This document shows positions 16,912 through 24,548 of a DNA stretch of 64,000 bases, in pieces. Position 1 is the first letter of the stretch; every line of letters begins with the position of its first letter. Source of the DNA: Solobacterium sp. UBA3691 (GTDB lineage: Bacteria > Bacillota_I > Bacilli_A > Erysipelotrichales > Erysipelotrichaceae); assembly GCA_002372175.1 (NCBI GenBank), contig DFIS01000049.1, positions 1 to 64,000 on the forward strand, written 5' to 3'. The notes beneath the pieces were generated by a model. That model did no database searches and had not been told where the DNA came from. It saw nothing but the letters and a program-made list of their open reading frames with translations. A program made the position numbers and the translations under genes.

Positions 16912-17621
16912 ATATAGCAGTGATATTTGCCGGCGGGTCCGGTCAGCGCATGCATACAAAGGATAAACCGAAGCAGTTTCTGATGGTACACGGGAAGCCG
17001 ATCATCGTTCATACGATCGAAGTCTTTCAGAATCATCCGGAGATCGACGGTATCGTGGTTGCCTGCATCGAGGACTGGATCCCCTACATGGAAGAGATGC
17101 AGTACCGTTACCGTCTGGACAAGATACGGAAGATCGTTCCCGGCGGGGCGACCGGACAGCTGTCGATCTTCAACGGTATTGAAGCAGCAGCGGAGATCTG
17201 CGGGGAAGGGGATCATGTTGTGCTGATCCATGACGGTGTCAGACCGCTGATCACGGCGGAACTGATCTCTGACAATATCCGCAGCGTGAATGAATACGGC
17301 TCGGCCGTGACCTGTGCACCGGCAAAGGAGACCGTGGTTCTGGTGGACGAAGACAATGTACGTGAGGTCGTGGAGCGCAGGGATTCGCTGATCGCCAAGG
17401 CACCGCAGAGCTTCCGGCTGAACGAGGTCTACGAAGCACAGAAACAGGCAATTGCGGACGGTCTGACGAATATGATCGATACCTGTACACTGATGAGTCA
17501 TTACGGAAAACCGCTCCATGTTGTTCATGGCAGCAGTGAGAATATCAAGATCACAACACCGGAGGATTTCTATACGTTCCGGGCTATCTATGATGCCAGA
17601 GAGAATGAACAGCTGCAGTAA
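16908..17621 (+). CDS. IspD/TarI-type cytidylyltransferase
   Basis: A 237-residue nucleotidyltransferase of the IspD/TarI family, which couples CTP to a sugar-alcohol phosphate (methylerythritol phosphate for IspD, ribitol 5-phosphate for TarI). The CTP-binding loop is FAGGSGQRM at residues 7-15 with KPKQFL at 20-25, then HDGVRPL at about 108-114 and the C-terminal AKAPQSFRL. The setting argues against housekeeping isoprenoid synthesis and for a polymer-decorating role: it is coupled by ATGA to a LicD gene and followed 9 bases later by an extended SDR. A CDP-ribitol-like or CDP-modified-polyol product is the most natural inference. LicC-type choline-phosphate cytidylyltransferases belong to a different subfamily, so phosphocholine activation by this protein is less likely. 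Confidence 0.8.
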   Translation: MNIAVIFAGGSGQRMHTKDKPKQFLMVHGKPIIVHTIEVFQNHPEIDGIVVACIEDWIPYMEEMQYRYRLDKIRKIVPGGATGQLSIFNGIEAAAEICGEGDHVVLIHDGVRPLITAELISDNIRSVNEYGSAVTCAPAKETVVLVDEDNVREVVERRDSLIAKAPQSFRLNEVYEAQKQAIADGLTNMIDTCTLMSHYGKPLHVVHGSSENIKITTPEDFYTFRAIYDARENEQLQ

Positions 17622-17630
17622 AGAGGAAGA

Positions 17631-18647
17631 ATGAACAGGTATATCAGAGAAGATGCAGAATACGTACTGAACAGTACGGATATGGATAGGCTGGCGGGCA
17701 GTACGGTGCTGGTCACCGGTGCTACCGGTCTGATCGGGCAACTGGCTGTCCGGTCTTTTCTGGTATATAACGAATCGCATGAGAAGAAGATCCGGGTGAT
17801 CGCCTGTGTCAGAAACCGGCAGAAAGCTGCGGACATGTTCGGTGAGGAACCGGAGTATCTTGTCTCTGATATTACAGAACTGAAGGCAGAGAACATCGGT
17901 GCCGAGTATATTATCCATGCGGCGGCAGTGACATCCAGCAGGTCTTTTGTGGAACAGCCGGCAGAGACGATCCATACTTCATGTATGGGTATGCGCCGTA
18001 TTCTGGAGTTTGCCCGCATGAATCCGGTAAAGAGTCTGGTATATCTCTCAACGATGGAAGTATACGGAACACCGCAGACGGATGAGAAGATCTTCGAAGA
18101 TCACGGTACCGATATCAATACGATGCAGGTAAGATCTTCATATCCCGAAAGCAAGCGTCTTTGTGAGGCACTGTGTGCAGCCTATGGCGCAGAGTACGGC
18201 ATCCCGGTGAAGGTCATCAGACTGACGCAGACATTCGGACCCGGTGTCAGTTATAACGACGGCAGAGTATTTGCGGAATTTGCCCGCTGTGTGATCGAAC
18301 AACGGGATATTATCCTGCATACGAAAGGGGAGACAAAACGCTCGTATCTGTATACGGCAGATGCGGTTGCGGCGATCCTTTCGGTATTGCTGTACGGAGA
18401 GAATGGTGAAGCCTACAATGCCGCAAATGAGCAGACATACTGTACGATCAGAGAGATGGCGGAACTTGCGGCAGGAGATACACTTGAGGTCAGGATCGAA
18501 CTGCCTGAGGATATCACGAGATTCGGCTATGCGCCGGTATTGCATATGAACCTGGATACGACTAAGCTGCAGAAGCTTGGTTGGAAGCCGGCTTTTGCGC
18601 TGAAAGAGATGTACAGCAGAATGATCGGATATATGGAGAGCATATGA
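17631..18647 (+). CDS. NAD-dependent epimerase/dehydratase (extended SDR)
   Basis: A 338-residue extended short-chain dehydrogenase/reductase. The NAD(P)-binding glycine motif is VTGATGLIG (residues 28-36), the active-site serine/threonine lies in YLSTMEVYG (138-146) and the YxxxK pair is Tyr171-Lys175 in SSYPESK. Family members modify nucleotide sugars. In this position, between a cytidylyltransferase and a second LicD gene, it may reduce, epimerise or dehydrate the CDP-linked substituent or its precursor. The start follows AAGAGGAAG. Its stop overlaps the next ATG (ATGA), so the LicD/cytidylyltransferase/SDR/LicD genes form one translational unit. Confidence 0.85.
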   Translation: MNRYIREDAEYVLNSTDMDRLAGSTVLVTGATGLIGQLAVRSFLVYNESHEKKIRVIACVRNRQKAADMFGEEPEYLVSDITELKAENIGAEYIIHAAAVTSSRSFVEQPAETIHTSCMGMRRILEFARMNPVKSLVYLSTMEVYGTPQTDEKIFEDHGTDINTMQVRSSYPESKRLCEALCAAYGAEYGIPVKVIRLTQTFGPGVSYNDGRVFAEFARCVIEQRDIILHTKGETKRSYLYTADAVAAILSVLLYGENGEAYNAANEQTYCTIREMAELAAGDTLEVRIELPEDITRFGYAPVLHMNLDTTKLQKLGWKPAFALKEMYSRMIGYMESI

Positions 18648-19549
18648 TCAGAAAAAACAGTCTTTCAACATTTGATCTTTTCAAACACCTTGGGTCTGAG
18701 AATACCGTTACAGTCAGTGGTGAAGAACTGAAGAAGATGCAGGAAGAGCTTTTAATTATGCTTAAGGACATCATTCATGTGTGTGAAGACAATGGCTTGT
18801 TCTATACACTTGGCGGAGGAAGCGCTCTTGGAGCGATAAGACACAACGGCTTTATTCCGTGGGATGATGATATTGACGTGAATATGAAGCGAAAAGACAT
18901 TGATGCTTTTGTGCAGAAGATGCGTGAAAACTTCGCGGATAAGTATTGGATACGAACACCTCAGGATACAGAGAATTATGGGCTTCTGATGGTGCAGATA
19001 CGTAAGAAAGGGACATCCGTCCGTACAAGAGATGATTATTGGAACGAAGAATGTGGGCTGAGTATCGATGTTTTTCCAATAGAGAATACTTATGACAATA
19101 AGTTAATGCAAAATATACATAAACTTGGATGCTATTATTATGGGTTTGCTGTATCCTGCAGGAAGTTTTATCGGGATCGGGTCTGGTTACTCTCTCTGGC
19201 CGGAGAAGACAAGGATGTGCGTAAAGTATTTAAAAAGAAAATCAATATAGGAAGATTGCTTGCTTGGCGATCTATGGATGGTTGGGTACACAGAGCTGAT
19301 CGTTGGTATTCCCGCTGTAAAGACGAAAACTCAAAGATGGTAGTTATTCCTACTGGAAGAAAACATTTCAGGGAACTGTATCAAAGAGATACCATGTGTG
19401 AGTCGGTAGAAAAACCATTCGAAGATATAATCATACGTTGTCCTAAGGGATATGAGCAGTATCTGACAATGTTATATAACGATTATATGAAAATACCTGA
19501 TCCTTCAAAGATCGAGCAGCATGTCTATTATAAGCCATTCGTCTTGTAA
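18644..19549 (+). CDS. LicD family phosphotransferase (second copy)
   Basis: A 301-residue LicD protein and close paralogue of the copy at 15985. GGGSALGAIRHNG precedes FIPWDDDIDVN with metal-binding aspartates at about residues 74-78; IENTYDN and HRADRWYSRCKDENSKM are shared with the first copy. A longer frame begins at 18581 inside the SDR gene, but the ATGA overlap at 18644 is the natural start. From this gene on the codons become noticeably more A/T-rich than in the first LicD, which suggests that the two copies have different histories rather than a recent local duplication. Both probably use the same type of CDP donor on different acceptor sugars. Confidence 0.87.
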   Translation: MIRKNSLSTFDLFKHLGSENTVTVSGEELKKMQEELLIMLKDIIHVCEDNGLFYTLGGGSALGAIRHNGFIPWDDDIDVNMKRKDIDAFVQKMRENFADKYWIRTPQDTENYGLLMVQIRKKGTSVRTRDDYWNEECGLSIDVFPIENTYDNKLMQNIHKLGCYYYGFAVSCRKFYRDRVWLLSLAGEDKDVRKVFKKKINIGRLLAWRSMDGWVHRADRWYSRCKDENSKMVVIPTGRKHFRELYQRDTMCESVEKPFEDIIIRCPKGYEQYLTMLYNDYMKIPDPSKIEQHVYYKPFVL

Positions 19550-19587
19550 AACTGGTGATATTGATTATACGGAACAGGAGGTATACG

Positions 19588-20496
19588 ATGCAGTATTTGG
19601 AATTATATGATGAATTACGTGATGGCTTTCCTGTCTCCGTAAAGCGGAAAAAGATTTGGAATATTCAATTGGAGATATTAGGCGAAATTGACCGGATCTG
19701 CCGAGAGAACGACCTGCGTTATTATGCATGTAACGGTACACTTCTTGGGGCAATAAGACATCAAGGTTTTATACCCTGGGATGATGATATGGATATCATG
19801 ATTCCACGACCGGATTATATTACATTTGTTGAAATTGCAAAAAAAGAACTGCAGTATCCAATCTATTTTCAGGATAAATTCAGTCGCAAAGACTACTTTC
19901 GAATGAATGCGAGAATTAGAAATGCTGATACAACAGCAGTTTCTGGACTGGATATGGAGATGGCACCAATCAATGGCATCTATGTAGATATTTTTCCGAT
20001 TGACGGTGTGCCGGAGAACAGGCTAACATTTACAATTCAGCAGAAAAAACTCCGTCTGTTTGAATCCATGGGAAAGCAGCAGACATATCATCCACATAAT
20101 AAAGGGGCTTTTCAGGTAATAAAACGTGCATTTGATAATGTTTACTTTAAGATGTATTCTGTCGAGCATTTTTTGCAGAAGATTGAAAAAACATACCAGA
20201 TAGCTCCGTATGCATTATCAGATAAAGTTTATATTTATACGCATTATAAACCCCTCGTAATGGATAAACGATGGTTGGAACAATATCGGATAGTTAAATA
20301 CGAAACCACTCAGATACGTATACCTGAAGGGGCGGACGAAATACTGAAAAAGAATTACGGAGATTACATGAAGCTTCCGCCAGAATCAGAACGTGGTAGG
20401 CATCATAGGAATTTTATCGACCCTGATAAGCCATTTACAGAATACTATAAAAAGTATTCCAAAGAGTATTTTAAACAACAGATGAATAATTACTGA
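19588..20496 (+). CDS. LicD family phosphotransferase (third copy)
   Basis: A 302-residue LicD protein from a different branch: CNGTLLGAIRHQG, then FIPWDDDMDIMIPRPDY with aspartates at about residues 65-69, and DIFPIDGVPEN downstream. It is closer to the common stand-alone LicD proteins of capsule loci than to the two copies upstream. An optimal AGGAGG at 19576-19581 places the start at ATG 19588, although the open frame extends to 19555. Codons are AT-rich. It lies 38 bases after the second LicD gene and 11 bases before the unknown nucleotidyltransferase-like gene. Confidence 0.86.
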   Translation: MQYLELYDELRDGFPVSVKRKKIWNIQLEILGEIDRICRENDLRYYACNGTLLGAIRHQGFIPWDDDMDIMIPRPDYITFVEIAKKELQYPIYFQDKFSRKDYFRMNARIRNADTTAVSGLDMEMAPINGIYVDIFPIDGVPENRLTFTIQQKKLRLFESMGKQQTYHPHNKGAFQVIKRAFDNVYFKMYSVEHFLQKIEKTYQIAPYALSDKVYIYTHYKPLVMDKRWLEQYRIVKYETTQIRIPEGADEILKKNYGDYMKLPPESERGRHHRNFIDPDKPFTEYYKKYSKEYFKQQMNNY

Positions 20497-20507
20497 CGGA
20501 GAGATAG

Positions 20508-21182
20508 ATGAAAAAGTATAAGAACTGGAACAGTTTAAGTGAAGTCCTGGATGCAATAGAACATACCTGTCCGTATATTATTCTGCGAAACTATGAAGAG
20601 CTTTCGGACGAAAACTATTATATGTCCGGACATGATGATATTGATATTCTATGTGCAGACAAGAAAGCTGTTCGAAAAGTCCTGGATGTTGAGAAAGATG
20701 TAATCTGGAGGTCTTGGGATCATTGTTTTATCCGTATTAATAACCGCAGGGTTAAAATCGGTATTCGTTATGTGAAAGATGGATACTATGACAGAAATTG
20801 GGAACAAAATATGCTTGATCATAGGGTAAAGTACCAGGACAAATACTATGTAATGGATGATGAAAATTATTTTTATAGTCTTCTGTATCATGCATTGCTG
20901 CAGAAAAAATACTTGTCAGATGATTATGCGGAGCGCTTGAAAGTGATGGGAATGACACTGGGATTTATATTAGACAGTGAATCAGATTACTTGAATTGCC
21001 TGATCAAATATCTGGTTGATAAGAAATATGTTGTCGAGTATCCAAAGGATTTAAATGTACCAATTAATTATCAGGATGTGCCTGATCATCTTCGAAAAGG
21101 GTATTTGACTTGGAAGATGAAAAGATATCTTCATCTGCCGATTCGACTGTATGGAAGAGTTAGCAAAAAATATAAGAGGTGA
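20508..21182 (+). CDS. Uncharacterised protein with nucleotidyltransferase-like motif
   Basis: A 224-residue soluble protein that I cannot assign by name. Residues 40-49 read SGHDDIDILC, a Gly followed by Asp-Asp-Ile-Asp, which fits the metal-binding motif of nucleotidyltransferase-fold enzymes (compare DDDID of LicD). A later MDDENYFYSLLYHALLQKK segment resembles the conserved helix after the active site in uncharacterised bacterial nucleotidyltransferases. A basic C terminus (KMKRYLHLPIRLYGRVSKKYKR) may contact membrane or acceptor. Codons are AT-rich. It follows the third LicD by 11 bases and precedes three other unfamiliar small genes. Transfer of a nucleotidyl or phospho-group to the polymer is possible but unproven. 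Confidence 0.6.
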   Translation: MKKYKNWNSLSEVLDAIEHTCPYIILRNYEELSDENYYMSGHDDIDILCADKKAVRKVLDVEKDVIWRSWDHCFIRINNRRVKIGIRYVKDGYYDRNWEQNMLDHRVKYQDKYYVMDDENYFYSLLYHALLQKKYLSDDYAERLKVMGMTLGFILDSESDYLNCLIKYLVDKKYVVEYPKDLNVPINYQDVPDHLRKGYLTWKMKRYLHLPIRLYGRVSKKYKR

Positions 21183-21187
21183 ATACA

Positions 21188-21430
21188 ATGGGAGAAAAAC
21201 TGTACGTTATATCAAAAGTGGACTTACCGGGGCTTAGTTTTGATGTTGAATTAAACGATGGGTCCGCCGCAACAAATAAAACAAAATACATTCATCTGCA
21301 GAATGAGCGATTCCGGCTGGCTCTGCCGGTTTCCCAGTATTTACAGATGGCAGTTGCAGTCCGAAGCGCTGCAAAAAAGATCAGAGAATATAAAGATCTG
21401 AAGGAATATGAAAATGACCAAGATAGGTGA
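21188..21430 (+). CDS. Small uncharacterised protein (80 residues)
   Basis: A short protein with start ATG 21188 after AGAGGTG; a GTG at 21179 is the other option. It consists of an N-terminal beta-like segment (KLYVISKVDLPGLSFDVE) and then YIHLQNERFRLALPVSQYL followed by a helix (AVAVRSAAKKIREYKDL). The YIHLQ...RFRL stretch resembles IHIHYNDIRLDLTIRDLL in the gene at 22013, so the two probably share a small domain. No signal peptide. The gene begins 5 bases after the previous stop and overlaps the next start, so it looks like a genuine member of a compact four-gene set. Function unknown. Confidence 0.6.
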   Translation: MGEKLYVISKVDLPGLSFDVELNDGSAATNKTKYIHLQNERFRLALPVSQYLQMAVAVRSAAKKIREYKDLKEYENDQDR

Positions 21431-22001
21431 TATCTATACAGAAATACAGAAAAAGAGTTTGTGCTTTGCGGTATTGGAAGAGCGGGAGCATTTCAGCAGA
21501 ATATTTGTATCTCTCAGAGATAAGGATAAGGTGTCACGTATTTTTGAGGATAACAGTTGGAATAAACTGAAGGAAACTCCTCGTGAATCATATTTGTATG
21601 GTATGGAGCATTTTTGCTACTACGAATCTCATGGAGAGAAGATTACGGTTGTATTTCAACTGGCATGTCGTTCAACACTCAACAGTGCCTGGGTCCCACT
21701 GGATCGTAAGATCAACTTGACAGCAATCGAACGTATCACTCTTGACAGTAACGGGATACCGCGGCTGTGTGCGGAAGATGAACTTTGTTATTTCCTTGCC
21801 AAGTGCGTATATACGGATAAGACATTTGATTTACAGGATATTAAGCGTATTGAGTCATGTTTTGCAAAGTCAGATATCAACCAGCTTATGCCCAAGATCG
21901 AAAGCGTCTTCTTCCGCTTTAGTCAGAAAATGCTGGAGATGGTTCAGAATAAGGAGTATGACCATATTATTAATGCCTTATGGGCATTTGCAGAGTACTA
22001 G
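21414..22001 (+). CDS. Uncharacterised protein, possible nucleotidyltransferase relative
   Basis: A 195-residue soluble protein. The start at ATG 21414 has AAGG at a usable distance; ATG 21408 is alternative. It overlaps the preceding small gene by 17 bases. The segment LCAEDELCYFLAKCVYTDKTFDLQDI resembles MDDENYFYSLLYHALLQKK in the gene at 20508 and the equivalent helix of uncharacterised nucleotidyltransferases (an acidic pair, then an aromatic/leucine helix), but I see no Gly...Asp-x-Asp active site, so it may be a catalytically dead partner. Codons are AT-rich. No signal or membrane segment. I cannot assign a function. Confidence 0.55.
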   Translation: MTKIGDIYTEIQKKSLCFAVLEEREHFSRIFVSLRDKDKVSRIFEDNSWNKLKETPRESYLYGMEHFCYYESHGEKITVVFQLACRSTLNSAWVPLDRKINLTAIERITLDSNGIPRLCAEDELCYFLAKCVYTDKTFDLQDIKRIESCFAKSDINQLMPKIESVFFRFSQKMLEMVQNKEYDHIINALWAFAEY

Positions 22002-22012
22002 GAGGGATTAAC

Positions 22013-22621
22013 ATGAGCAATCCTGGCGTATTAACTTTAACTGAAAAAAGAATCACTCACAGAAGATCCTTCCGAGTAGAAGATAATCTGGGGGAATCGA
22101 TCCATATTCACTATAATGATATCCGCTTAGATCTGACGATTCGTGATCTGCTTAAACTCGCAGAGATATGTGATGAAACGATATATGATCTGGTAAGGGC
22201 AGAAGGCTTTAATCTGGATGAATATGATGAAGACTTTCTAGTTGAATATTCGGGAGAACTGATTGATCTTGAAAAAGTACAAAAAGACTTTGTCAGGCTA
22301 TCAGAGCTTGAAATAATGACAAAATCTCATGGCATACCGGGCAGAAAAAAGTTTTCACGTTCTGTTGCTTCAGAGATTCTTAAGGATAAGAAGGGGACAG
22401 ATAATAAATATCTTCCTGTATTGTTTAATGATGACAATGTACTTCTTTATGGAGAGAAGCAGGCTGCACAATATCTGCTGGATAATAAAGAACAAATCGA
22501 GGTGCTGAGGCTTTGTTTTAAAGGCAACAAGCACAGTATACCTAAAAATCCGGGATTCGATTACCTTTTCCACTGGGATAAGAAACGGCTTAAGAATGTT
22601 CTGAACAATATTCGTAAATAA
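22013..22621 (+). CDS. Uncharacterised protein with possible degenerate ParB-like C-terminal domain
   Basis: A 202-residue protein starting at ATG 22013 after TAGGAGGG. The N-terminal part holds SIHIHYNDIRLDLTIRDLL, also recognisable in the 80-residue protein at 21188. The C-terminal part reads YLPVLFNDDNVLLYGEKQAA, then an I-E-V-L-R-L strand. That order (strand, G-x-x-x-A helix, strand) recalls ParB/sulfiredoxin-like domains, where the motif is normally G-x-HR; here the HR pair is replaced by KQ, so nucleotide binding is doubtful. It closes the four-gene unknown block and is followed by a hairpin terminator. The assignment is a pattern impression only. Confidence 0.5.
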   Translation: MSNPGVLTLTEKRITHRRSFRVEDNLGESIHIHYNDIRLDLTIRDLLKLAEICDETIYDLVRAEGFNLDEYDEDFLVEYSGELIDLEKVQKDFVRLSELEIMTKSHGIPGRKKFSRSVASEILKDKKGTDNKYLPVLFNDDNVLLYGEKQAAQYLLDNKEQIEVLRLCFKGNKHSIPKNPGFDYLFHWDKKRLKNVLNNIRK

Positions 22622-22654
22622 CCGGATACATACCTGGGAAAATAATTGCTAAAT

Positions 22655-22687
22655 GGTGTATCACTGTTATATAGCGGTACATCTTTT
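22655..22687 (+). terminator. Rho-independent terminator after the LicD/unknown block
   Basis: GGTGTATC (22655-22662) can pair with GGTACATC (22676-22683), with two wobble pairs, followed by TTTTAAATTAAT. It lies between the stop at 22621 and the separate promoter of the ABC exporter. Confidence 0.55.
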
Positions 22688-22737
22688 AAATTAATAGCTG
22701 TCACAATAGGCAGCCATATTGTTTGTAAATATCGACA

Positions 22738-22766
22738 TTGTTATATCATTCTAAAATTGATATGAT
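22738..22766 (+). promoter_or_regulatory. Sigma-A-type promoter of the ABC exporter gene
   Basis: TTGTTA (22738-22743), a spacer of exactly 17 bases and TATGAT (22761-22766) lie 22 bases before the ATG at 22789. The leader contains AAAAGGATAG as ribosome site. Confidence 0.7.
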
Positions 22767-22788
22767 TTACGGGTGAAAAGGATAGTAT

Positions 22789-24528
22789 ATGAATAGAAAG
22801 AAGCCGAAGAATACAGTCAGTTGGATTATAGATTCCACAAAAAAAGAGTGGAAGTTTGTATTACTGCTGACTCTGATTCAGATAACAGTATCAGGAATTG
22901 GCCTTCGGATGGCTCTGTATTATAAGAGTATTGTTGATCTTGCCGTAAACAAGGATATTTCTGCATTTAAACGAACTGCTGTTATCATGATCATTTTTGT
23001 TGTGTCTCAGGTTGTTTTAAATGCTTCCGTTCGTTTTCTCAGAGAATATACTAAAGCTTCTGTAGAAAACAGGCTTAAGAGGAATCTTTTTACCAATCTT
23101 CTGAATAAGGATTACGCATCTGTGGCAGCTACACACACCGGGGAGTGGATGAATCGTCTGGCAACAGATACTTCGACGGTAGCAGATGGTGTAGCACAGA
23201 TCGTACCGGATGTTGTTGGTTTGATAGTTAAACTTTTTGGCGCAATATACTTACTGATTCAGATGGTTCCGCAGTTTGTGCTGATTATTGTTCCCGGCGG
23301 ACTGGTTGTAGGCTTGATCAACTATGTTTTTCGAAAAAAATTGAAAGATCTTCAAATCCGTATCCGTCAGAAAGATGGTTTGGTACGTATTCATATGCAG
23401 GAAATTCTTGGCAGTTTGATGATTATTCATTCATTTAACCGCGAAGAGACAGCGATAGATACTGCCTGGACTAAAATGAATGCGCATAAAAAAGCCCGAA
23501 TGAAAAGACAGACATTTTCTAATATTTGTCAGATCGGCTTTGGTATATTAATGAGTGGATTGTATGTTACCAGTGCAATTTACTGTGGATATCAGATTAT
23601 TTTGGATCAAATGTCTTATGGAACACTGACAGCAGTTTTACAGTTGGTAAACCAAATTCGCAATCCTTTCACAAATCTTACTGGGTATCTTCCGAGGTAT
23701 TATGCCATGCTTGCCAGTGCAGAACGCTTGATGGAGGTGGAAGATTTTTCTGATGATATTGAAGGGGAAAGATATTCCAAGGAAACGATCACAAGTTTCT
23801 ATCAGGAAGAATTCCGTGGATTCTCTTTCCGCAATGCATCATTTACTTACAAACCTCCGGTTAAGGATACGGGTAAGATCGTTATGCCGATTGTATTGAA
23901 GAATATTGATCTGGATATCAATAAAGGTGATTATATAGCTTTGACAGGTCCTTCAGGGTGCGGTAAGAGTACAATACTGAAGCTTCTGATGTGTTTGTAT
24001 CCTCTGGATTCCGGAGAAAGAATGATAGTAACGAATACTAAGGATATACCGCTGACATCTCAATGGAGAGGCTTGTTTGCTTTTGTTCCGCAGGGGAATG
24101 AACTCATGTCCGGGACAATTCGTGAAATCATGACATTTGGTGAAAACAAAGCCATGAACGATGAAGAGAGGATCTGGGAAGCTCTGCGCGTGGCATGTGC
24201 CGAAGACTTTGTCAGAAATCTGAAACAAGGTCTTGATACACGTCTTGGAGAGGGTGGCGCAGGAATCTCTGAAGGACAGATGCAGAGAATAGCAATAGCA
24301 CGCGCAATCTTCTCTGAGCATCCAGTATTATTGTTGGATGAATCAACTAGTTCACTTGATGTAACCACAGAATTGGAAGTGCTGAACAACATCAGGAATA
24401 TGACAGATAAGACGATGGTGATCGTCACACATAGACCTGCCGCATTAGATATCTGTGATATAAGAGTTGATTTTTCAACAAACAGAAAGATTACAGTTGT
24501 TCGAAATAAAGATAGATCATTATCGTAA
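22789..24528 (+). CDS. ABC exporter, fused permease and ATPase
   Basis: A 579-residue half-transporter of the MsbA/lipid-and-peptide exporter class. The first 310 residues hold about six membrane helices, with THTGEWMNRLATDTS as the conserved coupling region. The ATPase domain has Walker A GPSGCGKST at about 387-395, the signature in the form ISEGQ rather than LSGGQ (a known variant), Walker B VLLLDESTSSLD and H-loop VTHRPA. It has its own promoter and sits among LicD, pyruvyltransferase-like and glycerophosphotransferase-like genes, so it may export a lipid-linked precursor or a modified peptide. No Wzx-type flippase is seen in the window, so a role in moving lipid-linked glycan is worth considering. 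Confidence 0.87.
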   Translation: MNRKKPKNTVSWIIDSTKKEWKFVLLLTLIQITVSGIGLRMALYYKSIVDLAVNKDISAFKRTAVIMIIFVVSQVVLNASVRFLREYTKASVENRLKRNLFTNLLNKDYASVAATHTGEWMNRLATDTSTVADGVAQIVPDVVGLIVKLFGAIYLLIQMVPQFVLIIVPGGLVVGLINYVFRKKLKDLQIRIRQKDGLVRIHMQEILGSLMIIHSFNREETAIDTAWTKMNAHKKARMKRQTFSNICQIGFGILMSGLYVTSAIYCGYQIILDQMSYGTLTAVLQLVNQIRNPFTNLTGYLPRYYAMLASAERLMEVEDFSDDIEGERYSKETITSFYQEEFRGFSFRNASFTYKPPVKDTGKIVMPIVLKNIDLDINKGDYIALTGPSGCGKSTILKLLMCLYPLDSGERMIVTNTKDIPLTSQWRGLFAFVPQGNELMSGTIREIMTFGENKAMNDEERIWEALRVACAEDFVRNLKQGLDTRLGEGGAGISEGQMQRIAIARAIFSEHPVLLLDESTSSLDVTTELEVLNNIRNMTDKTMVIVTHRPAALDICDIRVDFSTNRKITVVRNKDRSLS

Positions 24529-24548
24529 AACATACTAAGGAGTCAAAT

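Noticed and set aside
16815..17975. 386-codon minus-strand frame over licD, the cytidylyltransferase and the SDR
   Set aside because: It spans three well-supported genes in antisense and shows no domain.
24187..24330. Degenerate ABC signature (ISEGQ instead of LSGGQ) in the exporter
   Set aside because: This variant is found in functional exporters and Walker A, Walker B and H-loop are intact, so it is not evidence of inactivation.
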